Virus record (IMG/VR): IMGVR_UViG_3300006810_000431
Coordinates: 1 to 22,714 of that record
Length of the DNA: 22,714 nucleotides
Source: a virus
Strand: one strand, 5' to 3'
The notes under the pieces were generated by a model that saw only the letters and a program-made list of their open reading frames with translations, made no database searches and had not been told where the DNA came from. Each line of letters starts with the position of its first letter. Position 1 is the first letter of the stretch. Both the position numbers and the translations under genes were made by a program. Positions 1 through 7,561 of the stretch are shown piece by piece.

Positions 1-2
1 AC

Positions 3-1397
3 TTTCACGCTAAGCTAATTAAAATCTTTGAAAGGGTAATAAAAGGCGAATTAAAGAAAGTTGTTATATTGGTGCCTCCTAGACATGGCAAAACCGAAGT
101 TGCTAAACTCTTTTGTTCAATGGGCTTTGCTCACAATCCAGCTAGTGAATTTATTTATACTTGTTCAGATTCTAAACTTGCCCTTGATTGCTCAAGTGAA
201 GTAAGGGAGATTATAAAGAGTCCGGACTTTGCTAGATATTGGGATATTGATATTAGGGTTGATACAAAAGCAAAAGGATTGTGGAAAACATCACAGGGCG
301 GTAGCTTTTGGGCTGGTGGTTTTGGTAGCCCTATTATTGGTTATGGTGCCGGCAAACATCCAGCAGCAATAAAAAATACTGATTGTACCTTTGGCGGTGC
401 AATATTGGTTGATGATCCTATGAAAGAGCAAGATAGATTCAGAGCCTTAGAAAGAGAAAAAGCAATTAGATTTGTCGAGGATACATTACCAGATAGAGCC
501 AATGATAAAAACAACACGCCTATTATTGTTTTTATGCAACCTTTACACAAAGAGGATTTAGGGCAACACATAAAGAAAAACAAGAAAGAGTACGAAGTCT
601 TTGAATTTCCTATTATAAATGAAGATAACGAGCCACTAGTACCAGAGCTATATAGCTTTGATGATGTCATGAAGTGGAAAGCCGAAAAGAGCAATGAAAT
701 CTGGCAAGCTAAATTTATGCTAAGACCAATCAGTATTGGTGGTAATATCCTAAAAACTGATTTATTAAAATATTATGATGAGTTGCCTTTCTTAAAATAT
801 AGATGGATTGAAGTTGACACAGCACAAAAGATAGAAGAAAAGCATGATTATACAGTATTTCAATGTTGGGGCAAGAGTTATGATGGCAGAATATATCTAA
901 TAGACCAATTCAGAGGCAGAGTAGAATATCAGGCTTTAAAGGACAGGTTTAAGGCTTTTTGGAATAAACATAATGCGGTTGACAATTACGACCCCCGCAA
1001 ATATGGTTACTTGAGTACTTGCTTTATTGAGGATTATAACCACGGTACAGCAATAATACAAGAAGCTAAGGCGGAGGGTAATATCCCAACCACGCCAGTT
1101 ACAAGAGGCAAACAATCAAAGTTTGAAAGAGCTGTAAATAATGCAGTTCCAAAACTTGAAAACGGCTTCATTTATCTCCCCGAAAATGCTATTTTTTTAA
1201 ATGACCTTATAGAAGAGATGGAAAGTTTTACCGGTCAAGATGATAGTAAACAAGCTATATTGCAGATGGATAAAAAGAAAACTTTTGACGATCAGGTAGA
1301 TTGTTTAATGTCTGCTTGCGAACATGGATTTACTGAAATGGTAAGCAGTAGCAATGTTGTTTCTAACTTTATGGAAAGAAAATTTAAAAGAAAATGA
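3..1397 (+). CDS. Terminase large subunit (TerL), Mu gp28-like, 5' end cut off by the window
   Basis: Large terminase: the ATPase and nuclease that pumps phage DNA into the prohead through the portal and cuts it. The frame is open from base 3 and already coding there (about 22 residues before the TTG at 69), so the true start lies to the left and the TTG is not a credible start. Seen: a Walker A-type PPRHGKTE (nt 75-98); a Walker B-type ILVDDP (aspartates near nt 411-416); then an RNase H-like nuclease with VDTA (Asp at nt 816), a central Glu-Asp pair (nt 1029-1034) and a C-terminal DDQVD (nt 1287 on). All three acidic nuclease positions are present, so the enzyme looks intact. The stop overlaps the portal start by 4 bases (ATGA). 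No small terminase gene is visible; it would lie upstream. Confidence 0.93.
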   Translation, partial: FHAKLIKIFERVIKGELKKVVILVPPRHGKTEVAKLFCSMGFAHNPASEFIYTCSDSKLALDCSSEVREIIKSPDFARYWDIDIRVDTKAKGLWKTSQGGSFWAGGFGSPIIGYGAGKHPAAIKNTDCTFGGAILVDDPMKEQDRFRALEREKAIRFVEDTLPDRANDKNNTPIIVFMQPLHKEDLGQHIKKNKKEYEVFEFPIINEDNEPLVPELYSFDDVMKWKAEKSNEIWQAKFMLRPISIGGNILKTDLLKYYDELPFLKYRWIEVDTAQKIEEKHDYTVFQCWGKSYDGRIYLIDQFRGRVEYQALKDRFKAFWNKHNAVDNYDPRKYGYLSTCFIEDYNHGTAIIQEAKAEGNIPTTPVTRGKQSKFERAVNNAVPKLENGFIYLPENAIFLNDLIEEMESFTGQDDSKQAILQMDKKKTFDDQVDCLMSACEHGFTEMVSSSNVVSNFMERKFKRK

Positions 1398-3550
1398 TAA
1401 AAGACCTTAATGTAACGCAAAAGTTTTTAGATAAGAAAGCTAAAACTAAAACTATCAACGATCCAGATTCAGGATTAGAAAGATATTACACTAATGATGT
1501 TACTAGTGAGCTTGATAGTTGTTTGCAAGGTCAAAAAGGCTCAAAGGCATTTAAAAGAATGTCAAGAGATGATTCAATGGTTGGTGGTTTATTAAAAGCA
1601 TATCAAAACCCTATACAATCTGCCAACTGGTCAATAGAAGAAATACCAGATGCAACACCAAAAGAGCAAGAAATTGTTGATGTACTTAATCAATGGTTCT
1701 TTAAAAGAAATAACTTTAATGAGCTATTAGGGCAAATATTAGAAATGTTGCCGATTGGCTTTTCTTTGTTTGAAAAATACTATGTGCCAGTAGATTTTGA
1801 GCAAGGGCGTTACATGATGCCTATACTAGCTGAAAGGGTGCAAACTTCAATTAGAAAAATAGATTATCAGGATTTCACAGTTGAGCAACAAGCAACAGAT
1901 GGTAATTATGTTTATATTCCATTTCAAGACTTGGTATTTTTTACATTTAGGCAGCAAGGCAATGATAAAAGAGGATTAAGCCTGCTAAGACAAGCCTATT
2001 ATGACTATTTAGACAAAAAGGAGCTTAAACAAGCTAGCAAGAAGGGTATTATTAGGTCAATGATAGGCTTGGCAGTTGGTAAAACACCAGAGAATGTAAG
2101 GATTGACAGTAAGGATTATCAAGCCTTTGAAGATATGGTAATGGATATAGGGAAAAGAAACTACGATGGATTGTCAGATTCTGCCATAATGCCGTCTAAC
2201 TACAATATAGAGATATTAAACAGCACAGGCTTTGATCTAAAGAAAATGCAAGAATATCTATCATATCTTGATAGCACAATGGCAACTAGTGTATTAACCC
2301 AATTTTTAACATTAGGTCAAAATGGTAATGGCGGTGCTTATTCTTTGGGCAGAGATCAATCTGATATGTTACTTGATGGTTTGCAGTTTATTATTGATTA
2401 TATAGAAAAGACATTTAACCAGACTGTAATTTACCAGACTGTAAAAATGAACTGGGCTGATGTTGACCCTTATAAATTTAAGCTAGTTGGTAATAACCTA
2501 AATAAAAAGAACTCAAAAGAATTTGCTGATACTTTGGCAGTATTAATCAATTCTGGTTTGGTTAAGGTTGAACCAGAAGATGAGATGAAGATTAGGAAAA
2601 TGTACGGACTACCAGAGATTGACATTAGGCAAAGAGAAAAAGAAGATAAGCAAATCAATGAAGATGTTAAATCTGATCAGGAAGCAACACAAGAAGAAGA
2701 AAAGCAAGAAGAGCAAGAGCCACAAGCAAAATCTGATCAGGTAATAAAACTATCTGAAAACTGGAAGAACGCCAAGCAAAGAAAAGAATATAAAGAGCAA
2801 GAAACTGATAAAATATCTAAATTTGCTAAGGCTTCATTACAGTTAATTGCCGATGAGTTCTCTAAGAAAGTAAGAAGCCAACTAAATAAAGGCAATGTTG
2901 AGGCTCAAGGCTTAAAAGATTTGAAGATTAATAATATTCCTGCATATAAGAGGAAGATGACAAATAAGATTGCTGGTATTGCTATGCAATCTTGGAAAAA
3001 TGCCCTTAAAAACTCAAAAGGAAAACTTAAACTTAGCGAAGTGAAGGCCAGCGACTTACCAACTCAAGTATTGACTTCATTTGTCTTAAATCAAGTTGAC
3101 ACTATGGTTGATAAGCAAATGAACGATTTAAGGGAAGCCGCTATATTAAGTGCAAACACAGGAGCAACTAAGGGAATACCTATTAATAACAATATGGCAA
3201 TGGTTGATCAGAAGATGGATGATTATATCAATAATGCTAATAGAATTGATGGCGGTAATGAGTTAGCAATAGTTCAGGCAATGAATTATGGTGAAATGGA
3301 ATATTACAAAGTAATAGAAGATGAGTTGTGGGGTTATAGATTTACAAATGATGTGCCGGAAACTGATATATGCAAATCCCTAAATGGTAAAACATATCCC
3401 CTAAATTCAAGCGAGCTTGATATGGTTATGCCTCCACTTCATTTTAGATGTGATTCTTTCTTAGTTCCTATATATAAAAGCCAAGAGCCTAAGCCTGATT
3501 TTGATAATTTTGTGCCAAGTGATACCATTTTGAAACAAAAAACCATCTAA
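1394..3550 (+). CDS. Portal protein (DUF935, Mu gp29-like) fused to a gpF/SPP1 gp7-like head morphogenesis domain
   Basis: A 718-residue protein. The first ~430 residues match the Mu gp29/DUF935 portal family, which forms the dodecameric ring for DNA entry and tail joining. A charged Glu/Gln/Lys-rich linker (about 425-470) leads to a helical part and then a C-terminal Mu F / SPP1 gp7-type domain. The diagnostic end is present: D-x-C with S-L-N-G-K (C660, 662-666), then PPLH-F-R-C (680-686), the usual Cys/His pattern of that family. In Mu these are two genes, so this is a fusion. A VIKLSEN motif at 450-456 sits in the linker and resembles motifs in the next gene. The start overlaps the terminase stop (ATGA), which implies translational coupling. 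Role by family knowledge: head vertex assembly and possibly ejection. Confidence 0.88.
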   Translation: MIKDLNVTQKFLDKKAKTKTINDPDSGLERYYTNDVTSELDSCLQGQKGSKAFKRMSRDDSMVGGLLKAYQNPIQSANWSIEEIPDATPKEQEIVDVLNQWFFKRNNFNELLGQILEMLPIGFSLFEKYYVPVDFEQGRYMMPILAERVQTSIRKIDYQDFTVEQQATDGNYVYIPFQDLVFFTFRQQGNDKRGLSLLRQAYYDYLDKKELKQASKKGIIRSMIGLAVGKTPENVRIDSKDYQAFEDMVMDIGKRNYDGLSDSAIMPSNYNIEILNSTGFDLKKMQEYLSYLDSTMATSVLTQFLTLGQNGNGGAYSLGRDQSDMLLDGLQFIIDYIEKTFNQTVIYQTVKMNWADVDPYKFKLVGNNLNKKNSKEFADTLAVLINSGLVKVEPEDEMKIRKMYGLPEIDIRQREKEDKQINEDVKSDQEATQEEEKQEEQEPQAKSDQVIKLSENWKNAKQRKEYKEQETDKISKFAKASLQLIADEFSKKVRSQLNKGNVEAQGLKDLKINNIPAYKRKMTNKIAGIAMQSWKNALKNSKGKLKLSEVKASDLPTQVLTSFVLNQVDTMVDKQMNDLREAAILSANTGATKGIPINNNMAMVDQKMDDYINNANRIDGGNELAIVQAMNYGEMEYYKVIEDELWGYRFTNDVPETDICKSLNGKTYPLNSSELDMVMPPLHFRCDSFLVPIYKSQEPKPDFDNFVPSDTILKQKTI

Positions 3551-3572
3551 TCAAGATAACACATTAAATTGC

Positions 3573-3607
3573 TTGACTTAGTTTTGGCTTCTCTTAATTT
3601 ATAAAAT
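3573..3607 (+). promoter_or_regulatory. Weak sigma70-like promoter candidate before the capsid genes
   Basis: TTGACT at 3573-3578 (5 of 6 matches to TTGACA) is followed by AT-rich candidates for the -10 box: TTAATT/TAATTT at 3594-3600 with 15-16 bp spacing, or TATAAA at 3600-3605 with a long 21-bp spacing. Neither combination is optimal. If active, it would start a transcript just 5' of the hairpin at 3620-3659 and feed the protease and capsid genes. Confidence 0.25.
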
Positions 3608-3619
3608 CAAGAATTCTTT

Positions 3620-3659
3620 GCGGCAGATTGTTACGAGGGGAGACGGATCAATCTGCCGC
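3620..3659 (+). terminator. Strong 11-bp stem-loop between the portal and protease genes (terminator or leader structure)
   Basis: A perfect 11-bp inverted repeat: GCGGCAGATTG (3620-3630) pairs with CAATCTGCCGC (3649-3659) around an 18-base purine-rich loop. It is much more G+C-rich than its surroundings and sits in the only long gap of the window (3551-3750, otherwise without a gene). The following bases are only TTTAAAATA, a poor U-tract, so a simple intrinsic terminator is not assured. It could equally be an mRNA-stabilising leader or a protein-binding structure for the capsid transcript. Confidence 0.5.
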
Positions 3660-3750
3660 TTTAAAATACTTTATATTCCCCAACTCCCATTTACAACAAA
3701 AAAAATAGCTGCTCCCTAAATCCCCCAAGCTGAAAGATAATTTTTATTAT

Positions 3751-5265
3751 ATGATGCTTTTCAATTTTGATAGTTCTAGGTGCATTTATTTATTTGATAA
3801 TGTTTATAAATGGACTTCTCAAAGCGTTATCGCTGATCTTATCTATTTCAACAAACAATCCGAAGAGGAAGAAATAACCATCTTCATTAATAGTAATGGT
3901 GGCGTTGTTACTGATGCCTTAGCAATTATTGATGTGATGAATGTTATTAAAGCCCCAATTAATACTGTTGTTTTAGGCATGGCAGCAAGTGCAGCCTCTT
4001 TAATTACTGCTTGTGGCGATAAAAGATATATTGCTGCTAATTCTGAAATGATGATACATGAGGCAGCAATGCAGGGCTTTACTTATTTAGACACAAGAGA
4101 TGATAACCTTAATAAATCACTAGAAAGACTGGAAAAGATAAATAAGAAGCTAAATACAATCTATGCTGAAAAAACTGGCAAGAGTTTTGAGGAAATAGAC
4201 AAGTTAATGTCTAGTAAAGATGATATATACATGACTGCCAATGAATCTTTAGGTTTTGGCTTGGTTGATAATATTTTGACCAAAGAGGAGCTAAAAAAGA
4301 TCAAACTATCTGAAAAAATCAAACTATCAGAAGAATTTAGCATTGAAGATACTGAAACCGATTTAAAGAAGATACATCTATTGAAAACTTGTTCTTTAAA
4401 GGACAGGGATATTGAGATAACTGAAAGCATGCTAGAGGCTGTTAAATCTAACTTTGATAATAATGTTAGAGGTCAGGATATATCTATTGATTACACACAC
4501 GAGAATGATGACGGCGAAAAGCCGGCCGGTGCTTGGTTAAAATCATTAACAATAGAAGATAATAATTTATTTGCTCTGGCTGAATTTACGCCTAACGCTA
4601 AAAAAATGATCAAGGATAAAGAATATAAATACTTATCCGTTGAAATTGACCCATTATATCAAAATGGCGAAGGGCAACTATATCCCAATGTACTGCTTGG
4701 TGGCACTTTTACTAACCGTCCAGCAGTTAAGGGATTACAAGCTATTAAACTTTCTGAAAATACTAACTTAAATAACGAAAAAGAAATGAAACTAACAAAT
4801 GAAGAAATAGCAAGTTTAGAAGCTATCAAGTCAGAAGTGGCAATTAAAGATATTGCAACTTCATTTACTAGCTTAAAGGAGGCAAACGCCAAACTAGAAG
4901 AAGTTAATAAAACAATTCAAGCCGAAAAAGAGAAGTTTGAAGCTAACGCAAAGGAAGCCCAAGACGCTTTGGCTAAAATAGAAAAAGAAGCAATTGAAGC
5001 TGAAAAACTAGGTGCAGTTGAGGCTTTAATTGAAAAAGGAATTATCGCTAATGCTCAAAAAGAAAAGGTTTTGAGTAAATTTGAAACCAAATCTGAAGTT
5101 GAAGACTTTTACAAAGATGTTCCAGCTATCGTAAATGTAAAAGCTAAAGGTTCTGATATGGTTGATGGTGATATTGCTGATGAAGCTCGTTTAAAAGAAT
5201 TAGCCAAGCAAAGTGGTATGTCAGTTGACGACTTCAAAAAGTATGGTCCAAAAAATAATAACTAA
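3751..5265 (+). CDS. Prohead protease-scaffold polyprotein: ClpP-like (S14) + Mu gpI-like protease + scaffold
   Basis: A 504-residue, three-part protein. Residues 1-180 form a ClpP/S14-like serine protease of the phage type: Ser80 in GMAASAAS, His103 in MIHEAA and an Asp at 157/158 fit the catalytic triad. Residues ~195-330 form a Mu gpI-like protease domain, with DYTHE (His250), PAGAW, EYKYLSVEID (Ser296) and TNRPAV. Residues ~338-450 are a highly charged helical or coiled-coil scaffold, followed by an acidic/basic tail. IKLSE occurs in tandem at 184-194 and again at 332-336, at the two domain borders. Expected role: cleaving the scaffold and itself during prohead maturation. An in-frame ATG at 4786 could give the scaffold alone, as Mu gpZ is made from gene I. 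The start is the first of two adjacent ATGs; no clear Shine-Dalgarno is visible. Confidence 0.88.
   Translation: MMLFNFDSSRCIYLFDNVYKWTSQSVIADLIYFNKQSEEEEITIFINSNGGVVTDALAIIDVMNVIKAPINTVVLGMAASAASLITACGDKRYIAANSEMMIHEAAMQGFTYLDTRDDNLNKSLERLEKINKKLNTIYAEKTGKSFEEIDKLMSSKDDIYMTANESLGFGLVDNILTKEELKKIKLSEKIKLSEEFSIEDTETDLKKIHLLKTCSLKDRDIEITESMLEAVKSNFDNNVRGQDISIDYTHENDDGEKPAGAWLKSLTIEDNNLFALAEFTPNAKKMIKDKEYKYLSVEIDPLYQNGEGQLYPNVLLGGTFTNRPAVKGLQAIKLSENTNLNNEKEMKLTNEEIASLEAIKSEVAIKDIATSFTSLKEANAKLEEVNKTIQAEKEKFEANAKEAQDALAKIEKEAIEAEKLGAVEALIEKGIIANAQKEKVLSKFETKSEVEDFYKDVPAIVNVKAKGSDMVDGDIADEARLKELAKQSGMSVDDFKKYGPKNNN
4786..5265 (+). CDS. Possible nested scaffold protein from an internal start in the protease gene
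   Basis: In frame within the protease polyprotein, ATG at 4786 follows an A-rich stretch (AACGAAAAAGAA) like the leaders of several other structural genes here. It would give about 159 residues starting MKLTNEE, covering only the charged helical scaffold part. This matches the arrangement known from phage Mu (gene Z within gene I) and lambda (Nu3 within C). It is an inference from position and composition; there is no strong ribosome binding site. Confidence 0.4.
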   Translation: MKLTNEEIASLEAIKSEVAIKDIATSFTSLKEANAKLEEVNKTIQAEKEKFEANAKEAQDALAKIEKEAIEAEKLGAVEALIEKGIIANAQKEKVLSKFETKSEVEDFYKDVPAIVNVKAKGSDMVDGDIADEARLKELAKQSGMSVDDFKKYGPKNNN

Positions 5266-5279
5266 AAATATTTAAAAAA

Positions 5280-5699
5280 ATGGCTTTAAGTTCAAACCAA
5301 CCAATAAATCTAATTCCAGATTTTACATATAGAGATGTACCAGTTGCTTCTGGTGCAATTCATTTTTACAAGAATGCCTTAGTTAATCGTAATAGTTCTG
5401 GTTATGCTAAATTAGGTGCTGATACCGCAGGTGAAGTATTTGCTGGTATTGCATTTGAAGAGCTAGACCAAGCAACAGGCGGTGCTAATGGTGACAATGA
5501 CATTAAGCTCATTGCTGCTAAATCAGGCGTAGTAGTAAAACTAACCTTAACAGGCGTTGCAATTACCGATATTGGTGCTGATTGCTTCGTTAATGGTGAT
5601 GATGTAGTTGCTTTGGCTGCTACCACTACTAACGATGTTAGAGTAGGTCGTATCGTTGATATTGGCGACACTAACGAGGCTTATGTCGTATTAGATTAA
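5280..5699 (+). CDS. Head decoration / capsid cement protein
   Basis: A 139-residue protein, predicted all-beta and rich in Gly, Ala, Val, Thr and Asp, lying directly between the protease-scaffold and the major capsid gene. That is the standard place for a decoration protein that binds the outside of the shell and stabilises it. The layout (short N-terminal arm, a VFAGIAFEE stretch, then AKSGVVVKL-type strands and a VGRIVD strand near the end) resembles the DUF2190 / capsid cement group; this is pattern recognition, not a search result. The start ATG at 5280 follows an AT-only leader with no Shine-Dalgarno, 14 bases after the protease stop. Confidence 0.72.
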   Translation: MALSSNQPINLIPDFTYRDVPVASGAIHFYKNALVNRNSSGYAKLGADTAGEVFAGIAFEELDQATGGANGDNDIKLIAAKSGVVVKLTLTGVAITDIGADCFVNGDDVVALAATTTNDVRVGRIVDIGDTNEAYVVLD

Positions 5700-5724
5700 T
5701 AATAACTTTAAATTATAAAATAAA

Positions 5725-6726
5725 ATGTCAGGAACTCAAAAAAGTTTTGGTCAAATTGTAGAAGATTTTAATCAGACTGCAATTACCAACTTTAATAAAC
5801 AATATGAATCACTAGAGCCAGAATTGGCAGGTTTAGCTTTTAAGTATAACTCTGGTAATGTTGCTCAAAGTAATATTTTTATTAACCACCTATTTTCAAC
5901 TGTACTAGATTGGAAAGGTACACAACCTTATAAATCAATTGATGATGTTACTAAACAAAGCATTGTTCATAAAGAAAAATGTATTGAGGGTTTAGAAATT
6001 CCAAACAGGGAATTTAAAAGGGCTCAAAGTGCTAATAATATCACTGGTTTAGATATGTATATTAAATCAATTGGTGCTCAAGCCAAACAAGCAAAAGATG
6101 CTCCATTTGAAGAGGTGCTTGATTTATTAGAGGCTGGTGCTTCTGATACTTACGGCACTTGCTTTGATAATCAAAATATGTTTGATACTACCCATGCTTT
6201 TGATTCTTCTGCTGGTAGTCAATCAAACTTATTGACTGGTGCAGGTGCAACTTTAGCTCAATTATCTTCTGATATGAAGAGGGCAGTTGCAGCATTAAGG
6301 GGCTTCTATTACAGCGTTGATAAAGCTGACAGTGCCAACAAAAAGAAAAGAATGCTTAACAAAGGCAATCTAAATCTTGTTGTTGTTTGTGATCCGTCTT
6401 TATCTTCTTTGTTTGATGATTTAAGAACTATTGAAAATATAGTTGTTGATTCTAACGGTGGTTCTCAAACTAACTCGCTAAGAAATACTTTTAGCGTAGT
6501 TGTTAGACCTATGACCGATACTAATGACTGGTATGTTATTGATACTTCTGATCCATTAGTTAGGCCGATTATGATTTCAATGGAGGATGAGGGTAAATTA
6601 ATCACTCCTCAAGACAATCCAGAGGCCTTGGCTAATTTGCAAGCGTTAAGATATGCTTACAACCAAATGTCCTATGGCTTGGCTTATGGTGCTTGGTGGA
6701 AGGCTGTTAAGGTTTCTAATGCCTAA
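5725..6726 (+). CDS. Major capsid protein, Mu gpT-like
   Basis: A 333-residue protein matching the Mu-like major head subunit family (gpT), which builds the HK97-fold icosahedral shell. Seen: NMFDTTHAF followed by a Gln-Ser-Asn-Leu stretch and a conserved helix, then a NLVVVCDPSL strand typical of the family's LVVPP-type segment, and a C-terminal GAWWKAVKVSN. Length and position after the decoration gene fit. There is no N-terminal delta domain: scaffolding is supplied separately by the protease-scaffold gene. The leader is A-rich without Shine-Dalgarno. A good intrinsic terminator follows 16 bases after the stop, which would allow this gene to be made in excess over those downstream. Confidence 0.9.
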   Translation: MSGTQKSFGQIVEDFNQTAITNFNKQYESLEPELAGLAFKYNSGNVAQSNIFINHLFSTVLDWKGTQPYKSIDDVTKQSIVHKEKCIEGLEIPNREFKRAQSANNITGLDMYIKSIGAQAKQAKDAPFEEVLDLLEAGASDTYGTCFDNQNMFDTTHAFDSSAGSQSNLLTGAGATLAQLSSDMKRAVAALRGFYYSVDKADSANKKKRMLNKGNLNLVVVCDPSLSSLFDDLRTIENIVVDSNGGSQTNSLRNTFSVVVRPMTDTNDWYVIDTSDPLVRPIMISMEDEGKLITPQDNPEALANLQALRYAYNQMSYGLAYGAWWKAVKVSNA

Positions 6727-6742
6727 CATCCATTAATTAATT

Positions 6743-6770
6743 GAGGGGGCTTTTTGCTCCCTCTTTTATC
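6743..6770 (+). terminator. Intrinsic terminator after the major capsid gene
   Basis: GAGGGGGC (6743-6750) pairs with GCTCCCTC (6756-6763), giving 8 bp with one G-U pair around a TTTTT loop, followed by TTTTATC. This is a classical Rho-independent terminator inside an otherwise co-directional late operon, so partial read-through to the connector genes is expected. Confidence 0.85.
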
Positions 6771-6791
6771 AATTTAATATAAATAGCAGTA

Positions 6792-7112
6792 ATGAAAATT
6801 TTATCATTTAGTAAAGGTTTCTATAAAGTTCAAGATAAGGCAGGAGTAAAAACCAATATATCTGAAAAGAAATTAGAAGAGCTTAAAAAGCAAAAAGTAA
6901 AGATTATTGATGTTAGAGAGGAAGTGCTAGAGGCAAAACAAGCAAAAAAAGAATCTAAGCAAGATAAATCTCAAGCAAAAAAAGAATCTAAGCAAGATGA
7001 CTTCTCAAACTTAGATGAGGCTTCACTGTTAGAGATTGCAAAAAGACTTGGCTTCCAAAAAGACGAAGCAAGCAAAGAGGAATTAATTAAATTTATTTCT
7101 GATAATAAATAA
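6792..7112 (+). CDS. Mu gp35 (FluMu)-like small head protein with C-terminal HeH/SAP-like motif
   Basis: A 106-residue, very Lys/Glu-rich protein. The N-terminal ~45 residues (MKILSF, GFYKV, ISEKKLEELKKQKVKIIDV) resemble the short N-terminal domain of Mu gp35-like proteins, which follow gpT in Mu-like phages. A flexible middle contains an 11-residue tandem repeat (QAKKESKQDKS then QAKKESKQDDF). The last ~33 residues (LDEASLLEIAKRLGF, then SKEELIKFI) look like a helix-extended-helix / SAP-type nucleic-acid-binding motif. Its exact role is unknown; by place it is a head or connector accessory. The last base of its TAA is the A of the next ATG. Confidence 0.65.
   Translation: MKILSFSKGFYKVQDKAGVKTNISEKKLEELKKQKVKIIDVREEVLEAKQAKKESKQDKSQAKKESKQDDFSNLDEASLLEIAKRLGFQKDEASKEELIKFISDNK
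6939..6998 (+). repeat. Tandem duplication, two identical 27-base units at 33-base period, inside the gp35-like gene
   Basis: Bases 6939-6965 and 6972-6998 are identical over 27 positions and are separated by 6 bases, giving an in-frame 11-residue repeat (QAKKESKQD plus two variable residues). The lack of silent differences points to a recent duplication or homogenisation. Confidence 0.9.
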
Positions 7113-7561
7113 TGGCTTATACCACCGCTGATGACATCTTAAAATATTTTAATGGCTTAACCTATACCGATAACGAGGGTATTGATAACAATATATCTTC
7201 TAGCGATGTTAGCCAGTTTATAGACGAGCAGTCAGTTGTGATTGATATGAAGATTAAAAAAAAGTACGAACTACCAATTACTAACGCAAATGACTTAACC
7301 TATCTTAAATTAGTCTGTGATAAATTGGTAGTTTGTCAAATTGATAAAACATTAAGGTCGTATGCTTCCGAAGAGGATAGCAACATGACCAGAAGAAGAA
7401 ATTATTGCAAAGAGGCTAAAGAAATGCTTGATAAGTTAATATCAGGCACAATAGAGCTTGCAGCACCACAAAAGACATTTAGAGCCTTTGGCTATAATAA
7501 AACTACAGTATATGATAATGATTGTGATTGTAGGGTTGATGAGGTGGCTTGTAATGACTAA
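7112..7561 (+). CDS. Head-tail connector protein, DUF1320 (Mu gp36-like)
   Basis: A 149-residue protein that begins MAYTTADDILKYF and has the mostly helical layout of the DUF1320 / Mu gp36 family: an N-terminal helix, an SSSDVSQFIDEQSVVIDMKIKKKYELP segment split over two helices, and a C-terminal helix ending near MLDKLISG. The family forms the ring between the portal and the tail terminator. The C-terminus (CDCRVDEVACND) is Cys- and Asp-rich, which is unusual. The TAATG overlap with the gene before implies coupled translation. The stop lies 8 bases inside the next gene. Confidence 0.8.
   Translation: MAYTTADDILKYFNGLTYTDNEGIDNNISSSDVSQFIDEQSVVIDMKIKKKYELPITNANDLTYLKLVCDKLVVCQIDKTLRSYASEEDSNMTRRRNYCKEAKEMLDKLISGTIELAAPQKTFRAFGYNKTTVYDNDCDCRVDEVACND

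Noticed and set aside
69-71. TTG codon as start of the terminase
   Set aside because: The frame is open and clearly coding from base 3, just before the ATP-binding motif; a terminase without that part would lack its first strand. The gene runs off the left edge.
2667-2740. Repeated AAATCTGATCAGG in the portal linker as a binding site
   Set aside because: The two copies lie in a low-complexity Glu/Gln-rich coding linker and encode the same KSDQ residues; a protein-level repeat explains them.
7458-7553. Upstream extension of the gpG-like gene (32 more residues)
   Set aside because: These codons lie in the out-of-frame shadow of the DUF1320 gene; the ATG at 7554 fits the family's N-terminus and the coupled spacing.
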